Of a stretch of DNA of 64,000 bases, positions 12,061 through 23,360 are shown in pieces. The DNA comes from Agrocybe praecox (lineage: Eukaryota; Basidiomycota; Agaricomycetes; Agaricales; Agrocybaceae). The notes beneath the pieces are model-generated. The model was not told where the DNA came from and ran no database searches. It saw only the letters and a list, made by a program, of their open reading frames with translations. Both the position numbers and the translations under genes were made by a program. Each line of letters begins with the position of its first letter. Positions within the stretch are counted from its first letter, which is position 1. Location: contig OZ024841.1 in NCBI GenBank assembly GCA_964017145.1, positions 3,348,001 to 3,412,000 on the forward strand, in the 5' to 3' direction.

Positions 12061-13826
12061 TAGAATCTTTATGTGAATCCTATCACACCTATTACTACTT
12101 TTTCTACTTTTCATTTTTAATACCCCAATAATTATCCGATTCGGTTTGTTTATAAACCTTTTTTTTTTTTTTTCACTCGTCTGAAATTTCCATACCACTT
12201 CCATGTTCCAAGATCCTTTCACCTTCTACGCCTCTTCGTTGTCGTCCCTAGGGAAACAGACTGAACAAAGGCAAAAGCGACGGAGCGGCGATGGAAGAAT
12301 GAAGCTAAGACCCGGAAGAAATAGCGCAGGAGACGCAACATCAATAGAAAATCTGTACATTAACAAACAAGTAAGCGATATGTGGGTTGGACCACAGATT
12401 ACATGTATCGTCGTGATGAAAGGTAGATAGGTGGGGTGCGCATTGGGGGAAAAGACACGACGATGGAACAAAACGATTGATGCGGACGCGGACAGCAATG
12501 GGGAAGAATAAGGTAAAGTGTCTAACGGGAAGAAGGAAGTAGGGAGGCAGGTGGAAGAAACAAACAAAACGAGGGGAAGGGAATTGAAAAATAAATAATC
12601 GAAGAGGAAAGGGAAGGGAAGACAAGTCGCAAGTAAATTGACAAAGGGTGAAAATCGAAGGGGAGCATGTTCGAGTGAACATGAGGACACGGGTACCACA
12701 AATGGGAAGGGATTGATCAAGGTGATTGCAAGGATATCATGAGCGCGACAGCAGAGTGTTTAAGAGACCGTTGACCAGAGACGGAACGAGAGCGACGAGT
12801 GGGGTGGATTTACGTCGTTCGACAATCGTTCGACGTTATGCGGATAAAAGGCATACAGCAAAAGAAGGAAGAAAAGGAACTGACACCGCCAAAAAAAATA
12901 GGGGAAATAGGAAAGAAGATGGGGATGGAAAAGAAGAGCATGACAGGGGAAGAAAAAGGGAGATAGAATAAAGAAGACAAACACTGCGTCGCGGAATGGA
13001 GAGGGAGGGTAGTTATTGGTGAAAGCAAACAAGGGAGGAGGAGAGAGAGGCAAGAGGCGGAGAGCAGGGAGGCGGTACAGAAGGGACGATCAATGTTAAT
13101 GAATAGCAAAGTCAAGTCATGCATATGACATGGGGGCGTGAACAAAGGATACAAGTTGGCATCAAGAGACGGGGCGAGAGTCAGAGCAGAGTGAAGATGG
13201 ATGGTGACAAAACGAACGCGGGAACAAGTGTGGCGGAAGTGATGACGGATGGGAGGAAATTAGTGTAAGGGAATCACGAACGCAACGGCAGGTGCTAATG
13301 ATGAACACGACAGGTGCCAGTGAACGGAGAAACAGAAGGAAAACAACGATGACGAACAACGCACGCAAAAAAATACACTCAGGAGAGCAAAAACGGTGAA
13401 AGAGTGGGGTTCACATGACCAACACATGACGATGGATGGACGCAGGAAAATTGACACCACGACGTGAATGCAGGAAGAGGAGAACCACATAAACACCTAG
13501 ACAAGTGTATTAGGGCGCCTGATAGTGATAAAACGAAGGAGATGTGTTGGGCACCGGAAGTGGAACTATGGAAAGCGTTGACCGAGGTGGATAGGAGGGT
13601 ATTGTGAATAGGATAAATGAATAGATAAACAAAGGGCGAACAACAGACTGGCGGTGAGCAGAGAGTTTGGTCACAAGCACAGGGCTCGACGTCGATAAGG
13701 CACAAAAAATATATAAACATAGGATTGCCCCGAAACACGATGAATTAGAAACATGCAGGGCAGACGCGAGTGAACCATGCAAGGGATCCGGAAAGACAAA
13801 CACAAAGTCATCGGAGGACAAACGTG
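12061..13826. repeat. Kinase 3' flank remnant, then purine-rich spacer
   Basis: Positions 12085-12250 match the 3' flank near 39215-39380. Positions 12257-12340 match 1771-1850, and the remainder is a purine-rich spacer like 1241-2449. No coding frame is supported. Confidence 0.5.
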
Positions 13827-13847
13827 TTTTGATCCGAACCCAAACCC
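13827..13847 (+). promoter_or_regulatory. Conserved GATCCGAACCC block, copy 3 (one base changed)
   Basis: The sequence reads GATCCGAACCCAAACCC, one substitution from the consensus, followed by GACATGCCATCGGTATCC. The purine-rich left side and pyrimidine-rich right side are kept. Confidence 0.4.
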
Positions 13848-14360
13848 GACATGCCATCGGTATCCCGACCATAAGTTTGACCTTCCTCTCCCTCGAATGT
13901 TTTCTAGACCCTTTCTTCACGTTTAGCTCCTAAGGATACTGGCTTGTGAGCCACATGTGCCGAGCTGTTAAACGTACTCGTAAGATCTCATTGGAGGAAG
14001 GAACTATCAGAGGACCTAAAAGATAGAAAACAGAGGAATGAGGGATGTAGGTTTTCCGGTACGTATCTTTTGTCGCTCTCTGTACGCTGATTGGCTTTAA
14101 ATGATAGAGTTTCGAATCCCTGCCCTCTCTCTTATGGGTCCTTCTCCTCCGCTTTCACTGTTGCTCAAAATTTTGTCTCATGAGCCCACTTCCTCTTACT
14201 TCTGTCTTTTCTGTAAATCATTCACCACCCCTACCCGTCGCTCTCCTGTGTACAGTCTCTCGAGCTCTCAGTACCACCTCGGCATTTGAAGCCTTGAAGA
14301 GCTGAATTCTGAAGTCGAGTTGTTGAAAAAGAGGTGTTGAAGGACGCACATTGAAGAGGT
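13848..14360. repeat. Third copy of the segmental-unit spacer, truncated
   Basis: This matches 2471-2960 and 21200-21490, with the common features TTTTGTCGCTCTCTG, CATGAGCCCACTTCC and AGTACCACCTCGGCATTTGAAG. The similarity stops where the inverted-repeat element at 14361 begins. No gene seen. Confidence 0.5.
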
Positions 14361-14654
14361 CTTTACACTCCCCCACAGGTTCTGCTTGGAACTGATCGGA
14401 AATTTGACTTTTCCGAGCAATTCTGAGCAGAATTTCATTTTTCTCTCCCCAGCCATTTGAGTGAGAAAGGGACACTAATTTTCCGAGCATTTCTGATCAG
14501 ATTTACTCAGAAAAGTCAGAACTGATCAGACAGCTCGGAAATTGAGCTCCCATATTACCAAGTGAAATTGGTCAGAAACACTCGGAAATGAGTTAGACGA
14601 GGTGCTACAGGCTCAAATCACATGACCATCACCTTCCCAATTAAAGAAAAATGG

Positions 14655-14740
14655 GTGCAGCATTCAGGAATTGAACCCACATCCTCACGGAAGGTCATGT
14701 GACTCAAACTGGGGCACTCATCCAACTGCACCACTCGAGC
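14655..14740 (-). repeat. tRNA-like (SINE-type) pol III promoter segment
   Basis: On the minus strand an A-box-like TGGTGCAGTTGG (14733-14722) is followed 45 bases later by a B-box-like GGTTCAATTCC (14677-14667). The surrounding 86 bases resemble a long-arm tRNA, but the acceptor ends do not pair. It is therefore a tRNA-derived sequence, as in a SINE head, not a functional tRNA gene. Confidence 0.5.
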
Positions 14741-15117
14741 TTTGGCTAAACATAGTTGTGTAGTCAATATATACCCTGTGTAAGTACCTACAAAGTAATA
14801 CCTATGATATATTTTATTTTATTTATTTTGTGGTTATTTTGTCATTTCTGCCAAAACCGTAACATATTACGTCACATTTAATGTTTGATAAATATATTTC
14901 GAATATTTTAGGAATTATCGTGATTTTTTCATAATTTTAAGAGGTCCGTGTGACATGGAAACAACAAATTCTGTAAAATTCCCAAAATAGATGTTCAGGC
15001 AGGTTCGGAAATTGCCGGCACAGCCACAACCCTCTGCCCAGGCCGCGTCAACATTCTTTCCTTGTTTCTTACCATTACCACCACCATCCACCCACTGTCC
15101 GTCACCACCACGTCCCG

Positions 15118-15159
15118 TTGCCACAACGCCACATTACCAACAACAACGCCAACAACGCC

Positions 15160-15218
<59 letters not shown>

Positions 15219-15690
15219 CGCGAACGACAATGACATGACGACGCGACAATGCGAACAATGCGAACGACAACGACAATGCGAACGACAACGACAATGCGAA
15301 CGACAATGACAATGCGAACGACAACGACAACGACGCGAGCGACGACACAGACAACGACACAAACAACAACGACAATGACAACGATGTGACGACGACACAA
15401 ACAACAACAACGACATGAGGGCAGCAACCACACCAACGAAGACGCCCAGCGACGGCGGTACGCCAACGCCAACGCCACACTGACGACGTGTCAATGACAC
15501 ACGACGATGACGACGCCAACAACGACGCGACGACACAAAGCCAACAACGACGCGAAGCCAAGAACGACGCGACACCAACGCCAACGCCCACAACGACTCG
15601 GTAGCGACGACGCCATGTCAACGATGACGACATAACGCCGACACTGACCAATGCAACGCAAACGACGACGATGATCGACGCCAGCAAACG
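15118..15690. repeat. CAA microsatellite and CGACAA/GCGAACGACAA minisatellite
   Basis: About twenty CAA units run from 15159 to 15219. They are followed by degenerate GACAATGCGAAC and ACGACAACGAC repeats and then ACGACGCGACAC-type repeats to about 15690. The resulting frames (poly-Asn or poly-Gln on plus, Val/Ser/Cys-rich on minus) are not genes. Confidence 0.8.
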
Positions 15691-16338
15691 AACACGAGCG
15701 GACGGGGTTGAGGGCACGGGCGTGACGTGGCAAGGCGATGGGGGGCGTTTAGGATGACGAAGGCAGTGGAAAATGGGGAATGGGTACTGCGAGGTAAGTA
15801 CCCCGTCCACGCCGTCTCCTCACTCACACCGCTGTCCACAGGCTGGCCCCTTCTATTCCGTCTCTCCCAGTTCCATCCCCACCTCCTACCCTGCCCTCTC
15901 CCAGCCCTTTCCTCCACCCTTCCCTTCCATCTCCTTCCCTCATCCCTCCCCTTCCTCCTCCCATCTCTCTGCCCTCTCCCCTGCCCTCTCCCCTCCTCTT
16001 TACATGTTCCCTTCGCCCCTATTTTCTCCAATTAAATAATTATATAAGTATATAAAAAATCATGTATATTATGCATTTAAATTAATGAATTAATTTTATT
16101 TCGCTTTTTTATGTTTTTTTATGTAAATCTTATGTTTTGGTGAATGTTATGTTTTTTTGACATAAGTGACCATGCAAACAACAAGTTTCCACTAAGTTTG
16201 ACAGGATTAAAGTATTAACATGCTCAGAATCAATCAGACAAGCTCAGAAATGTTCAGAAATGCTCAGAAATGCTCAGAAATGCTCAGAAATTTTGTTGTC
16301 TGATCAGTTCCGAGCGGAACCTGTAGGGGAGTGTAAAG

Positions 16339-17105
16339 TACTGTAGATCTCGAGTACCAGAGTCTGACGAGGTTGGATTTGCACGAGGACGGTTCTGAGT
16401 GCTGTTGATAGCCTCAATGATCGACTTGGTGAATTCTGTAAAGATAGAACCGATATGCTCGGGTTTAACGACTGTGTCGAGACTAGGGGATACAGAGGAA
16501 GAGGTGGCAGCACTCATAACAGAAGAATGAGTCCCATGAAGAACAAAACGAGCCGCAGCTTGAACTTCTGAGATATCGTATGGCTCGTCAGGAAGGTGGT
16601 CGAGGAATTTGAGCTGTAGATGTTGAGAAACCTTTGCCCAAAGAGACGATTGGAAGCCTCGGACGTAGGCACGCTTCTGCTCGATGTTGGATAGCCGTCC
16701 CTTCGATATAAGGAATTTAGTAATGGCTAAAAATTGCGAATGGTACTCAGCAAGGTCAGAAAGTGTATGAATGCCTTGACGGTTGCAGTTTCCGATGAGT
16801 AAGTCCATATCCGACATGCTATACTTGTATTCTTCATTGGCATCCGGGTAAAGCTCCTTAATCGACTTTTTGAAGTCATCATAGGTTTTGGTAGCATCGG
16901 AAAATTTGGGTAATGTCTCCCAGATGTCGGCGACGTCGATATTGACATAACGAGTGGTATGGCGCTTTTTCTCTTCTTGATCTGTAACCGTAGCAGCTGT
17001 GAAGTGGAACTTGAGCTCGGAGAAATATCTCTTGAGCTCTTGTGGCTTCGAGGGGTTGAACGTTGGTGCACTACGATCACCACGAGCTGGCGTTCGAGTA
17101 GTCAT
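16339..17105 (-). pseudogene. gag: Ty3/gypsy-type Gag, C-terminally truncated
   Basis: The start MTTRTPARGDRSAPTFNPSK, then PQELKRYFSELKFHF and an ELYPDANEEYKYS region, is typical of Agaricomycete Ty3/gypsy Gag proteins (capsid-like). About 255 residues remain. Before any zinc knuckle, protease or reverse transcriptase, the frame runs into the terminal repeat of the element at 14361-16338, which supplies a short foreign tail and a stop at 16284. No pol follows, so the retrotransposon is truncated. The methionine at 17105 is the first ATG after an upstream in-frame stop, although that frame is open and ATG-less for about 300 bases before it. Confidence 0.8.
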
Positions 17106-17400
17106 GATGTGAGAAGTGATGTGTGACGTTGAAAGAGGAGTTGGAGATGGTAGATTGATGAGAAGAGACGAGAGTGAAGGTGTAGATGACGATGTAGATA
17201 AAGGAAGTGGTAGATCGGATGGTGAATAAAGTGGTGAAGTAGGTGAATGTAGATTGTTATGTGTAGCTTGAGAGTTGGGTACAAGGATAAAGAGCGAGTC
17301 GTCGGCAAGGTTATTGGGGTTTTGGAACGCAGCAATGAGCTCGTCACGAAGGGTTTGTTGACGAGTACGAGGTTGGTTTGAAGGCGCAATGATTTAAGAA

Positions 17401-17424
17401 GCACCCTCGCGGTGGGCTCCAAAA
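17401..17424 (-). other. Probable primer-binding site of the gypsy element
   Basis: On the minus strand, just inside the LTR end TATCA, comes TTTTGGAGCCCACCGCGAGG. TGG-initiated sequence directly after an LTR ending in CA is the expected place for tRNA priming. The cognate tRNA was not identified. Confidence 0.5.
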
Positions 17425-17760
17425 TGATACGCCGTCGAGCCTCCTAGGTGCGAAACAACAAAAACAAAAATATAGAGCGGTTGTACACCAAGGATACTCG
17501 ATGTAGATAGCGTAGATAAGTGCGAGCGTGCTTCCCTGGCTTCAAAACCAGTGTGAAACGAAATGACAGAGTGTAAGTGTAGATAGACACTTCGAACCAC
17601 TCTGGAGCGAGATAACGACGAGTAACGAGAGTTCTAGTTGCCTAGAACTGTAGACGATATAATAGAGACGAGAACGAGACCGAAATCGAGTGGTACAACT
17701 TAGTGTATTGCTATCTACAATATATACAACACTTTTTATACTACTTCAAAGAAAATCTAC
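17425..17760 (-). repeat. 5' LTR of the truncated gypsy element (outer end uncertain)
   Basis: The inner end is fixed by the CA next to the primer-binding site. The outer end is not clear; a TG start near 17730-17775 is plausible. No second LTR is present because the 3' part of the element is lost. Confidence 0.4.
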
Positions 17761-18685
17761 ATAAATGGGTCAAATAAGCCAAGAGAACCAATCGTATGGG
17801 CTAAGAAAATATAATGAATAGTAACGAACACGAAATGTATTTTTACAGATTTTTAACAATCATGAGGAAGCCAGAAATTGAAGTTCGAGACGTTGCAATG
17901 TTGAAAAGTGCGAAGTTGGCGGAGTTTCGGCACTTTCCGAGCGCGCAATGATGCCGCACATGGTAAATTGGGGTTGGCTCGAAGACCGTCATTTTGAAGA
18001 ATAAAACATAGAATGATAGGAAATAGTGTAAAATGGGGTTATAATACATAAGAAAAATGGAGAATTCAACGGGGGAATCAGCTGTGCACAGCCTCATTAT
18101 GGTGAGCGCATTTTTGATGCGTTTGATGTGCGCGTCCAAATCCGGAAGTGGCTGTGCCACAAACACGGACTTAGTCGAAATTCGCGTTCAAAGCTACGGC
18201 ACGCTCATCATCATCATAGTCTTTGTTGTGAATGATTTATACAACTTGATCTTCATAAAATGATTGTCAATATACTGTACTGATATATACATATCCACAT
18301 GTTAATCATGCTTTCCAACAGAGCTCTTATATCTGTACTGTGTATGAGATAGCTTGAACTTCTCATGCTGAAGTATGTTACATATATATATATATACACA
18401 CAAATTGTATATGTATAGAACTGTCCATATGAGATAGGGATGCCTGTCATTGCAAGCACATTTTGGGCGCCTATTTTCTTCAAATGTATATAATACCCAA
18501 TGGTGACGTAGTTCTTCATGATCTGACAAGTGTACAACATAAATACTTTTAAATAAAGAAATGTAATGCAGGTAAATGAATACCTTACGCAACAGAGGAG
18601 CATATTATGATGTATAGGCTTTAACAACAGTTATAAAACATACACCAGTGTGGTTTTTATACAAGGTAATTAGCCTAATGAGAGT
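17761..18685. other. AT-rich region without recognisable genes
   Basis: Nothing coding is supported. A short TA/CA microsatellite lies at about 18378-18405. The frames at 18057-18263 (plus) and 18253-18627 (minus) have no recognisable motif. Confidence 0.4.
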
Positions 18686-19060
18686 GGAAAAGAGCGAGCC
18701 GTGTTGTGATCTACATTAAGCACGACAAACTTCCGTTGCTTTTAATATAGAAAATATCTCAAAAGACGCGAGGTTGAGCGAACCGCATCATGCTCTACAT
18801 TAAGCACGACGCGCTTCCGCTGCTTGTAATATAAAAACTATTTTGAAAGACGCGGATTTGAGCACACCGCATCATGATCTACATTGGGTACTATGCGCTT
18901 CTATTTTCTGTAATATAAAAAATATTTCAAAAGACGCGGATTTGAGCGAGCTGCGTCATGCTCTACATTAAACACTACATGCTTCTGCTGTCTGCACTAA
19001 AAAATATTTTAAAAGACGCGGATTTGAGCAAATCGCGTGGTGATCTATATGACGTATTTC
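18686..19060. repeat. Tandem repeat of about 83 bp, five copies
   Basis: Five head-to-tail units each contain GACGCGGATTTGAGC or a variant, followed by CATCATGCTCTACATTAAGC and TGTAATATAAAAA. Units start near 18690, 18764, 18848, 18933 and 19014; the first and last are partial or diverged. Confidence 0.75.
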
Positions 19061-19079
19061 TGATACATATTTCACAATT

Positions 19080-19430
19080 ATTTGCATTTTAAGCAGCCAA
19101 ACACGCGGAATATTGTGGTTATTTTCTCTGTTTCATGTGTATGGACATGTATCCTCAATTACCGTGTCAAAGACGCGGTGCGGGCAAGTACGACTCGCGT
19201 ACTATCTACTACACAGTGCTATTATATACCAAGGATATTGCACCGGCAGCAGAACAATTTTTTAGCAGCGAAACACGCGGTCTTTTTGGGTTATTTTTGG
19301 ATTTATATGTGCATAGACACGGCGCGTACTATTATTTGAAAAAAAAACTGCGTGTTTACGCACCGAAATTTCACCCATTTCTGAATGCATTTTTCGCTAT
19401 TTTACGATGCATTTAAACTGCATATCTACT
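19080..19430. repeat. Two-unit direct repeat of about 175 bp
   Basis: AAGCAGCCAAACACGCGG near 19090 and TAGCAGCGAAACACGCGG near 19262 head two similar units, each continuing with GGTTATTTT and a later CGCGTACTAT. It follows directly on the 83-bp array and shares the GACGCGG motif, suggesting one satellite-like domain. Confidence 0.5.
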
Positions 19431-19745
19431 GTTCTATATCCCCCCCAGCCCCCCAGGATTACCCATAAATACCCCGCGTGTTTTGGGCCCTAAATACGCG
19501 CCCTGCCACCGCGTTTTTATGTCTGCCCCACCCCATCCTACCCCCGAATTTTCGGGTACTAATTTTTCTATTTATTCTGGTACCCCTACCCGCGTGCTGC
19601 CAAATATATACCCTATATACACCACCCGGTTCCCCTACCATACCCTACCATCCCCCTCATTACCTAATATCTCCCCCTTTCCTAATCCGTACCCCCTAGA
19701 TAGAAAGGTTTACAGAAATCTGTGAACCCGTTAGATACGCTACAC
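19431..19745. other. C-rich intergenic stretch, no gene seen
   Basis: The plus strand is C-rich (CCCCCCCAGCCCCCC, ACCCCCGAATTTTCGGG). The overlapping open frames are proline-rich and show no conserved motif. Confidence 0.3.
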
Positions 19746-21069
19746 TGTAGTGCCTCTTTTAATCGTTGTATATGATACACCGTAGTATTGGTATGTGCCT
19801 AGGAATGCTAACTCAAGGCGGTAGGACTGATCCTAGCATTGACAAAGTACATTACTGGTCCCTAGGAACATAGTGGGCACTATGCAAACGACGAGACAAG
19901 CGCTAATAATGTCAATTAGGACTTGCCGACATCTGCTTGAGTCAGATCACTGATAAACCTAAAAGGAGAAGTTCCTAGGAATGCTTACACATGGTCTTAA
20001 GGCCCTCGGATATGCGCAGTTACCTTAAACGGCAGTTGTGGAGCCGAGGATTGTAGATCCATACGATACCACGGTACTCCGATGCTTCGGACCCTACAAT
20101 GTCGATCAATGATCGTCGGCTAATGCAAATAAGCGCCCTCGGAGCGTCATGCTCGAGTCAGCGACTTGCCCAACCATACGAACCCTTCCGAGGGTATACA
20201 AAAACACGCATGGTACCTACTGGTTGCTTATGCATCGAGTGGAGCTACCTAGCGTTAACCAATAATATTATTTCCTGTATTTTCCGAGCGTCTCTGATCC
20301 GCTCCAAGTATTCCTGTATTTTCCGAAACCTAGCAGTATATAAGCAGCCTGTAAATTACCGTAGCACCCCAGATAAACTAGAACTCAGTTGTCCACATTC
20401 GAGGAATGCGCATTGAGTTGCAAACTCCTAGGATTGGCCTTTGGTACCTAATAAATCTCCGTGAGAGTTGGTTTTATTGAACAGACTACCTACCGTGTCA
20501 TTTGAGCATCTTGGCATTAGTTGAGCGACTTGAGTTAACTTGTAGAGTTCTCGAGGAACCTAAATAAATGTATTGGGATAAAGTTTCCTCTGTTTTAAGT
20601 GACATAAAGCTTAATACCCACCTAAGTGACGCCTAAGTGGCCCGTTCCGAGGGATAAGTTCCCTGCCTAAGTGGCAAATAGTCTAAGTGACACCTAAGTG
20701 GCCCGTTTAGGATTGAGTCCCCTTTCTAAGTGATTAAAAGACTTTGGATTAAGTATCCAGCCTAAGTGGCGAATTACCTACACACTACATATTGTGGAAA
20801 CACATTAAATCTATGTTTACACTTTCTGAGAAACTTCGTTTTGTGTGTAAAGCTACTCAAACACTTGTGATCTTTGATCCTAGGAAATGTTCTGTTGCAT
20901 TAGAGAGTGTATCTTTAGAGAGAAAACATAATTAACAACGTGTATCGTGTATCCCTCCCACGAAAGAACCAATCATATTGATCGGGTTTTGTTTCGGAGT
21001 ATATACAAAGTACAAATCGTACATACACACTCAACCCCGCAGCAAGCACCTTAGCGTCCAGTTGCTACA
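19746..21069 (+). repeat. Probable long solo LTR (TGTAG...CTACA)
   Basis: The segment opens with TGTAG and closes with CTACA, where segmental-unit sequence (CGGAGGTTTTATTGGAG) resumes. Inside are a TATATAAG at 20337, two AATAAA signals near 20450 and 20568, and a cluster of CTAAGTGGC motifs, all compatible with an LTR promoter and terminator. No coding region or second LTR is present. No 5-bp target duplication was found, so the boundaries or the solo-LTR reading may be wrong. Confidence 0.4.
20617..20775. repeat. Cluster of CTAAGTGGC/CTAAGTGAC motifs
   Basis: About nine copies of CTAAGTG followed by GC, AC or AT occur in 160 bases, including two longer units reading CCTAAGTGGCCCGTT. This is a short-period degenerate array inside the putative LTR. 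Confidence 0.65.
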
Positions 21070-22546
21070 CGGAGGTTTTATTGGAGGAAGCAATAATTGG
21101 AGGAAGCAATAATTGGAGGAAGCAATAATTGGAGGTCATACATTATTGAAAACAGTGGAATGGAATACATTGTTTATAGCAACAGATGTACACACTGAGT
21201 TTGTATGGCTTTTTGGTACATATTATCCTTCGCTCTCTGCGCGCTGATCTGTCACAAAATCTAGAGATGGACCCCCTTCTCTGTCTTTGCCTCTCCCTCT
21301 CCTACCTCTTTGTTCAAAGTTTCTATCTCATGGGCCCACTTCCACTTCCACTTACTGGCGTCCTTTTCCACAATCATGCATTGACATTCTATTCTCTCCC
21401 TGTTGTTCTCTCTTCCCCTACAGTAAATGTCGTGCACCTCCCATCTCACGTTCCATCTCTCGAACTCTCGGCACCACCTCGACATCTGAAGTACTGAATG
21501 ATACATGTCCGTAGGGCCATTGGAGAAGGTAGTGGAAAGATTCGAAGGACGAACATGAAAGGAACCGAACTCAAATTGAATGGAAGGAAATATTCTTAGC
21601 GACTTATGGCATATACGCACTGAGTGTTTGTACTAATGTGTCTTGCCAGTCGCTCGCTCTTATCACATCTCTCGATTGTGTTGTCACTCACCAACCCTCT
21701 CCATTTTTTTCCCTCTGTCTCTGGGCTCTGAGTCCATCATTTGTTCGGTCTTTCTCTTGCTCACTCTCCGCCTTTCCAGACCTCACCATCATCTCGTACC
21801 ACTAACGAGCTGATAACATGTACAAATTGCCAAGAGCAATCGGAAATGGATGAATACACGCTCAAAATAAGCAACCTCGGATTGATGCCACCGCTCTGTT
21901 ATATCAGATATCATTTCTTTTGTCCTCATGCCTCCCAATTCTAGCCTGTTTCTCTTGGTCTGTGCACTTCTTTCCCTCTCATTTTTCGTTCTGCCTCATT
22001 CTTTCCTTTCCTTTTCTCGTCATTCCATCATTACTTCACGTCCGTTTGCATCCCCTCGTCAACAATGTATCAAAGGTGACCGGTTGACCTGCTATTACTG
22101 TACCATTTCATTCAATTCGGCAGTCACGCGTCACGGAGCCTTAGAATGCGCCGAAGTGTCACGCTCGTCACGGAAAAATTGGGAATGTGCCGAAATGGTT
22201 TGGGAAGTGTGAAAAAGCCAAACAAAAAAAAAAAACCCCACGGCACAAACCAACATGAATTTTGTCTGCGTTGTGTTATTCCATACTTCAAAATTATGCA
22301 TGCAGCCTTGTCTCGAGTGTTTAACGGTGTGAGTATCATGATATGTTATGTAGTGTGCTGAAAAAAAAAAGAATGTCACGGACAATTTGGCAATGTGCCA
22401 AAACCAGAATTTTGGCACAGTGGTCACGGGTCACGGCCCGTGCTGAATTGAATGAAATGGTACAGTACCTGCCTCCACATGCCATCTCGACTCTTTTCTC
22501 TCTCGCTTTCCGTCTCTAGAGCTCTCAAATCCCAGATCTCGGCACA
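21070..22546. repeat. Second copy of the segmental spacer (left part)
   Basis: It matches 2577-3640 throughout. It starts abruptly at the LTR end and is interrupted by a MITE at 22096. Near 21081-21135 a 16-bp unit (AATTGGAGGAAGCAAT) is repeated three times where copy 1 has one, a local expansion. No gene seen. Confidence 0.65.
22096..22467. mobile_element. MITE, Tc1/mariner-like, TA target duplication
   Basis: Terminal inverted repeats open CTGTACCATTTCATTC (22098 inward) and are mirrored at 22465, with about 24 bases matching at one mismatch. Both ends are flanked by TA. The paralogous site near 3560 lacks the insert and has a single TA (CCATTATCTGCC), so insertion and TA duplication are directly visible. 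The 368-bp interior contains G/T-rich repeats such as GGGAATGTGCCGAAA and no open reading frame of note. Confidence 0.85.
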
Positions 22547-23327
22547 CACCTGTATGTGCTAGTTTTATATATAATATACAAGCAGTTGCCTAAATGGCTT
22601 ATAAATGCATGTGGGCAGTTGCCTACCTTCCCTTTTAGGAAGATCTTTTTTTCAAGGGTTTTAGGTGCCGGGGCAGGCATATATGGGTGGGAAATGGCTT
22701 GGGGAGGCGGGCATAGGTGTTTTAGAAGCTGAGCAGCCGCGTAGGAGGGTGGGAGCAGGGGGGGTTAAGCTTGTAGGGAGGGCGAGCGCTGGTAAACATG
22801 ACCAAACATGCCGCCAAACGCACGAAATAGCCTTCTTGGGCGTCGGGATTGCTATTTCAATGGGTTCGGGGTCGTTTGGGGGCAGGAAACTTCGCCAATA
22901 AATTCATATATATTAATAATGATTTAGAGAACACTATGCGCGCCTATTGGGAGGAGTTGAGGGGTGGATGGCTTAAGATGTAGTCGGATAATGTTGAATT
23001 TATTATTAAATCCAATTTTAGCGTGAGCACCCAGTCTATTTTTGATATAGCGCGCACTACGGGTATTCGGAATATATTTTCCGGTCTGATTAGATTAGAT
23101 TACATATTCAACTCAAGCTCGGTTTGCTACATTGGACTAAGTGCATCCCTTTTTGGGATTTATTTCCATTTTAGGCTATGTTGGTTGAATTTGTTGGATT
23201 TAAACAAAATTCATATATTATTTATCAATATAAGTACAGACCACATAATGATAGAAATAATGAAAAGGGACATAAAAAGGATAACATAAATATATATATA
23301 AAAGAAAGCGAATGAAAGAAAAAAAAA

Positions 23328-23360
23328 AGGAGCGTATGGGACATAGTCCCATACGCTCCT
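23328..23360. other. Perfect 15-bp hairpin
   Basis: AGGAGCGTATGGGAC (23328-23342), loop ATA, then GTCCCATACGCTCCT (23346-23360). It follows an A-rich run and could form a very stable stem-loop. The role is unknown. Confidence 0.85.

Larger units (their letters stand above)
14361..16338. mobile_element. Compound inverted-repeat element with terminal CTTTACACTCCCC
   Basis: The left end CTTTACACTCCCC (14361-14373) and right end GGGGAGTGTAAAG (16326-16338) are perfect inverted repeats. Homology continues inward through ACAGGTTC and GGAACTGATC. Subterminal repeats of a GCTCAGAAAT type are stacked at the right (16225-16295) and looser TCCGAGCATTTCTGATCAG versions lie at the left. The interior has a tRNA-like segment and a low-complexity CAA/CGACAA block, with no transposase. 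Flanking bases do not form a target-site duplication. The left flank is segmental-unit DNA and the right flank is gypsy gag, so the two ends may come from different insertions joined by recombination. Confidence 0.55.

Noticed and set aside
14655..14740. Functional tRNA gene
   Set aside because: Box-like elements are present, but the acceptor stem does not pair.
14995..15810. 271-codon minus-strand frame rich in Val, Ser and Cys
   Set aside because: Translation of CAA/CGACAA repeats; no conserved sequence.
23328..23360. CRISPR or intrinsic terminator reading of the hairpin
   Set aside because: No repeat-spacer array, no downstream T-tract, and a fungal genome context.
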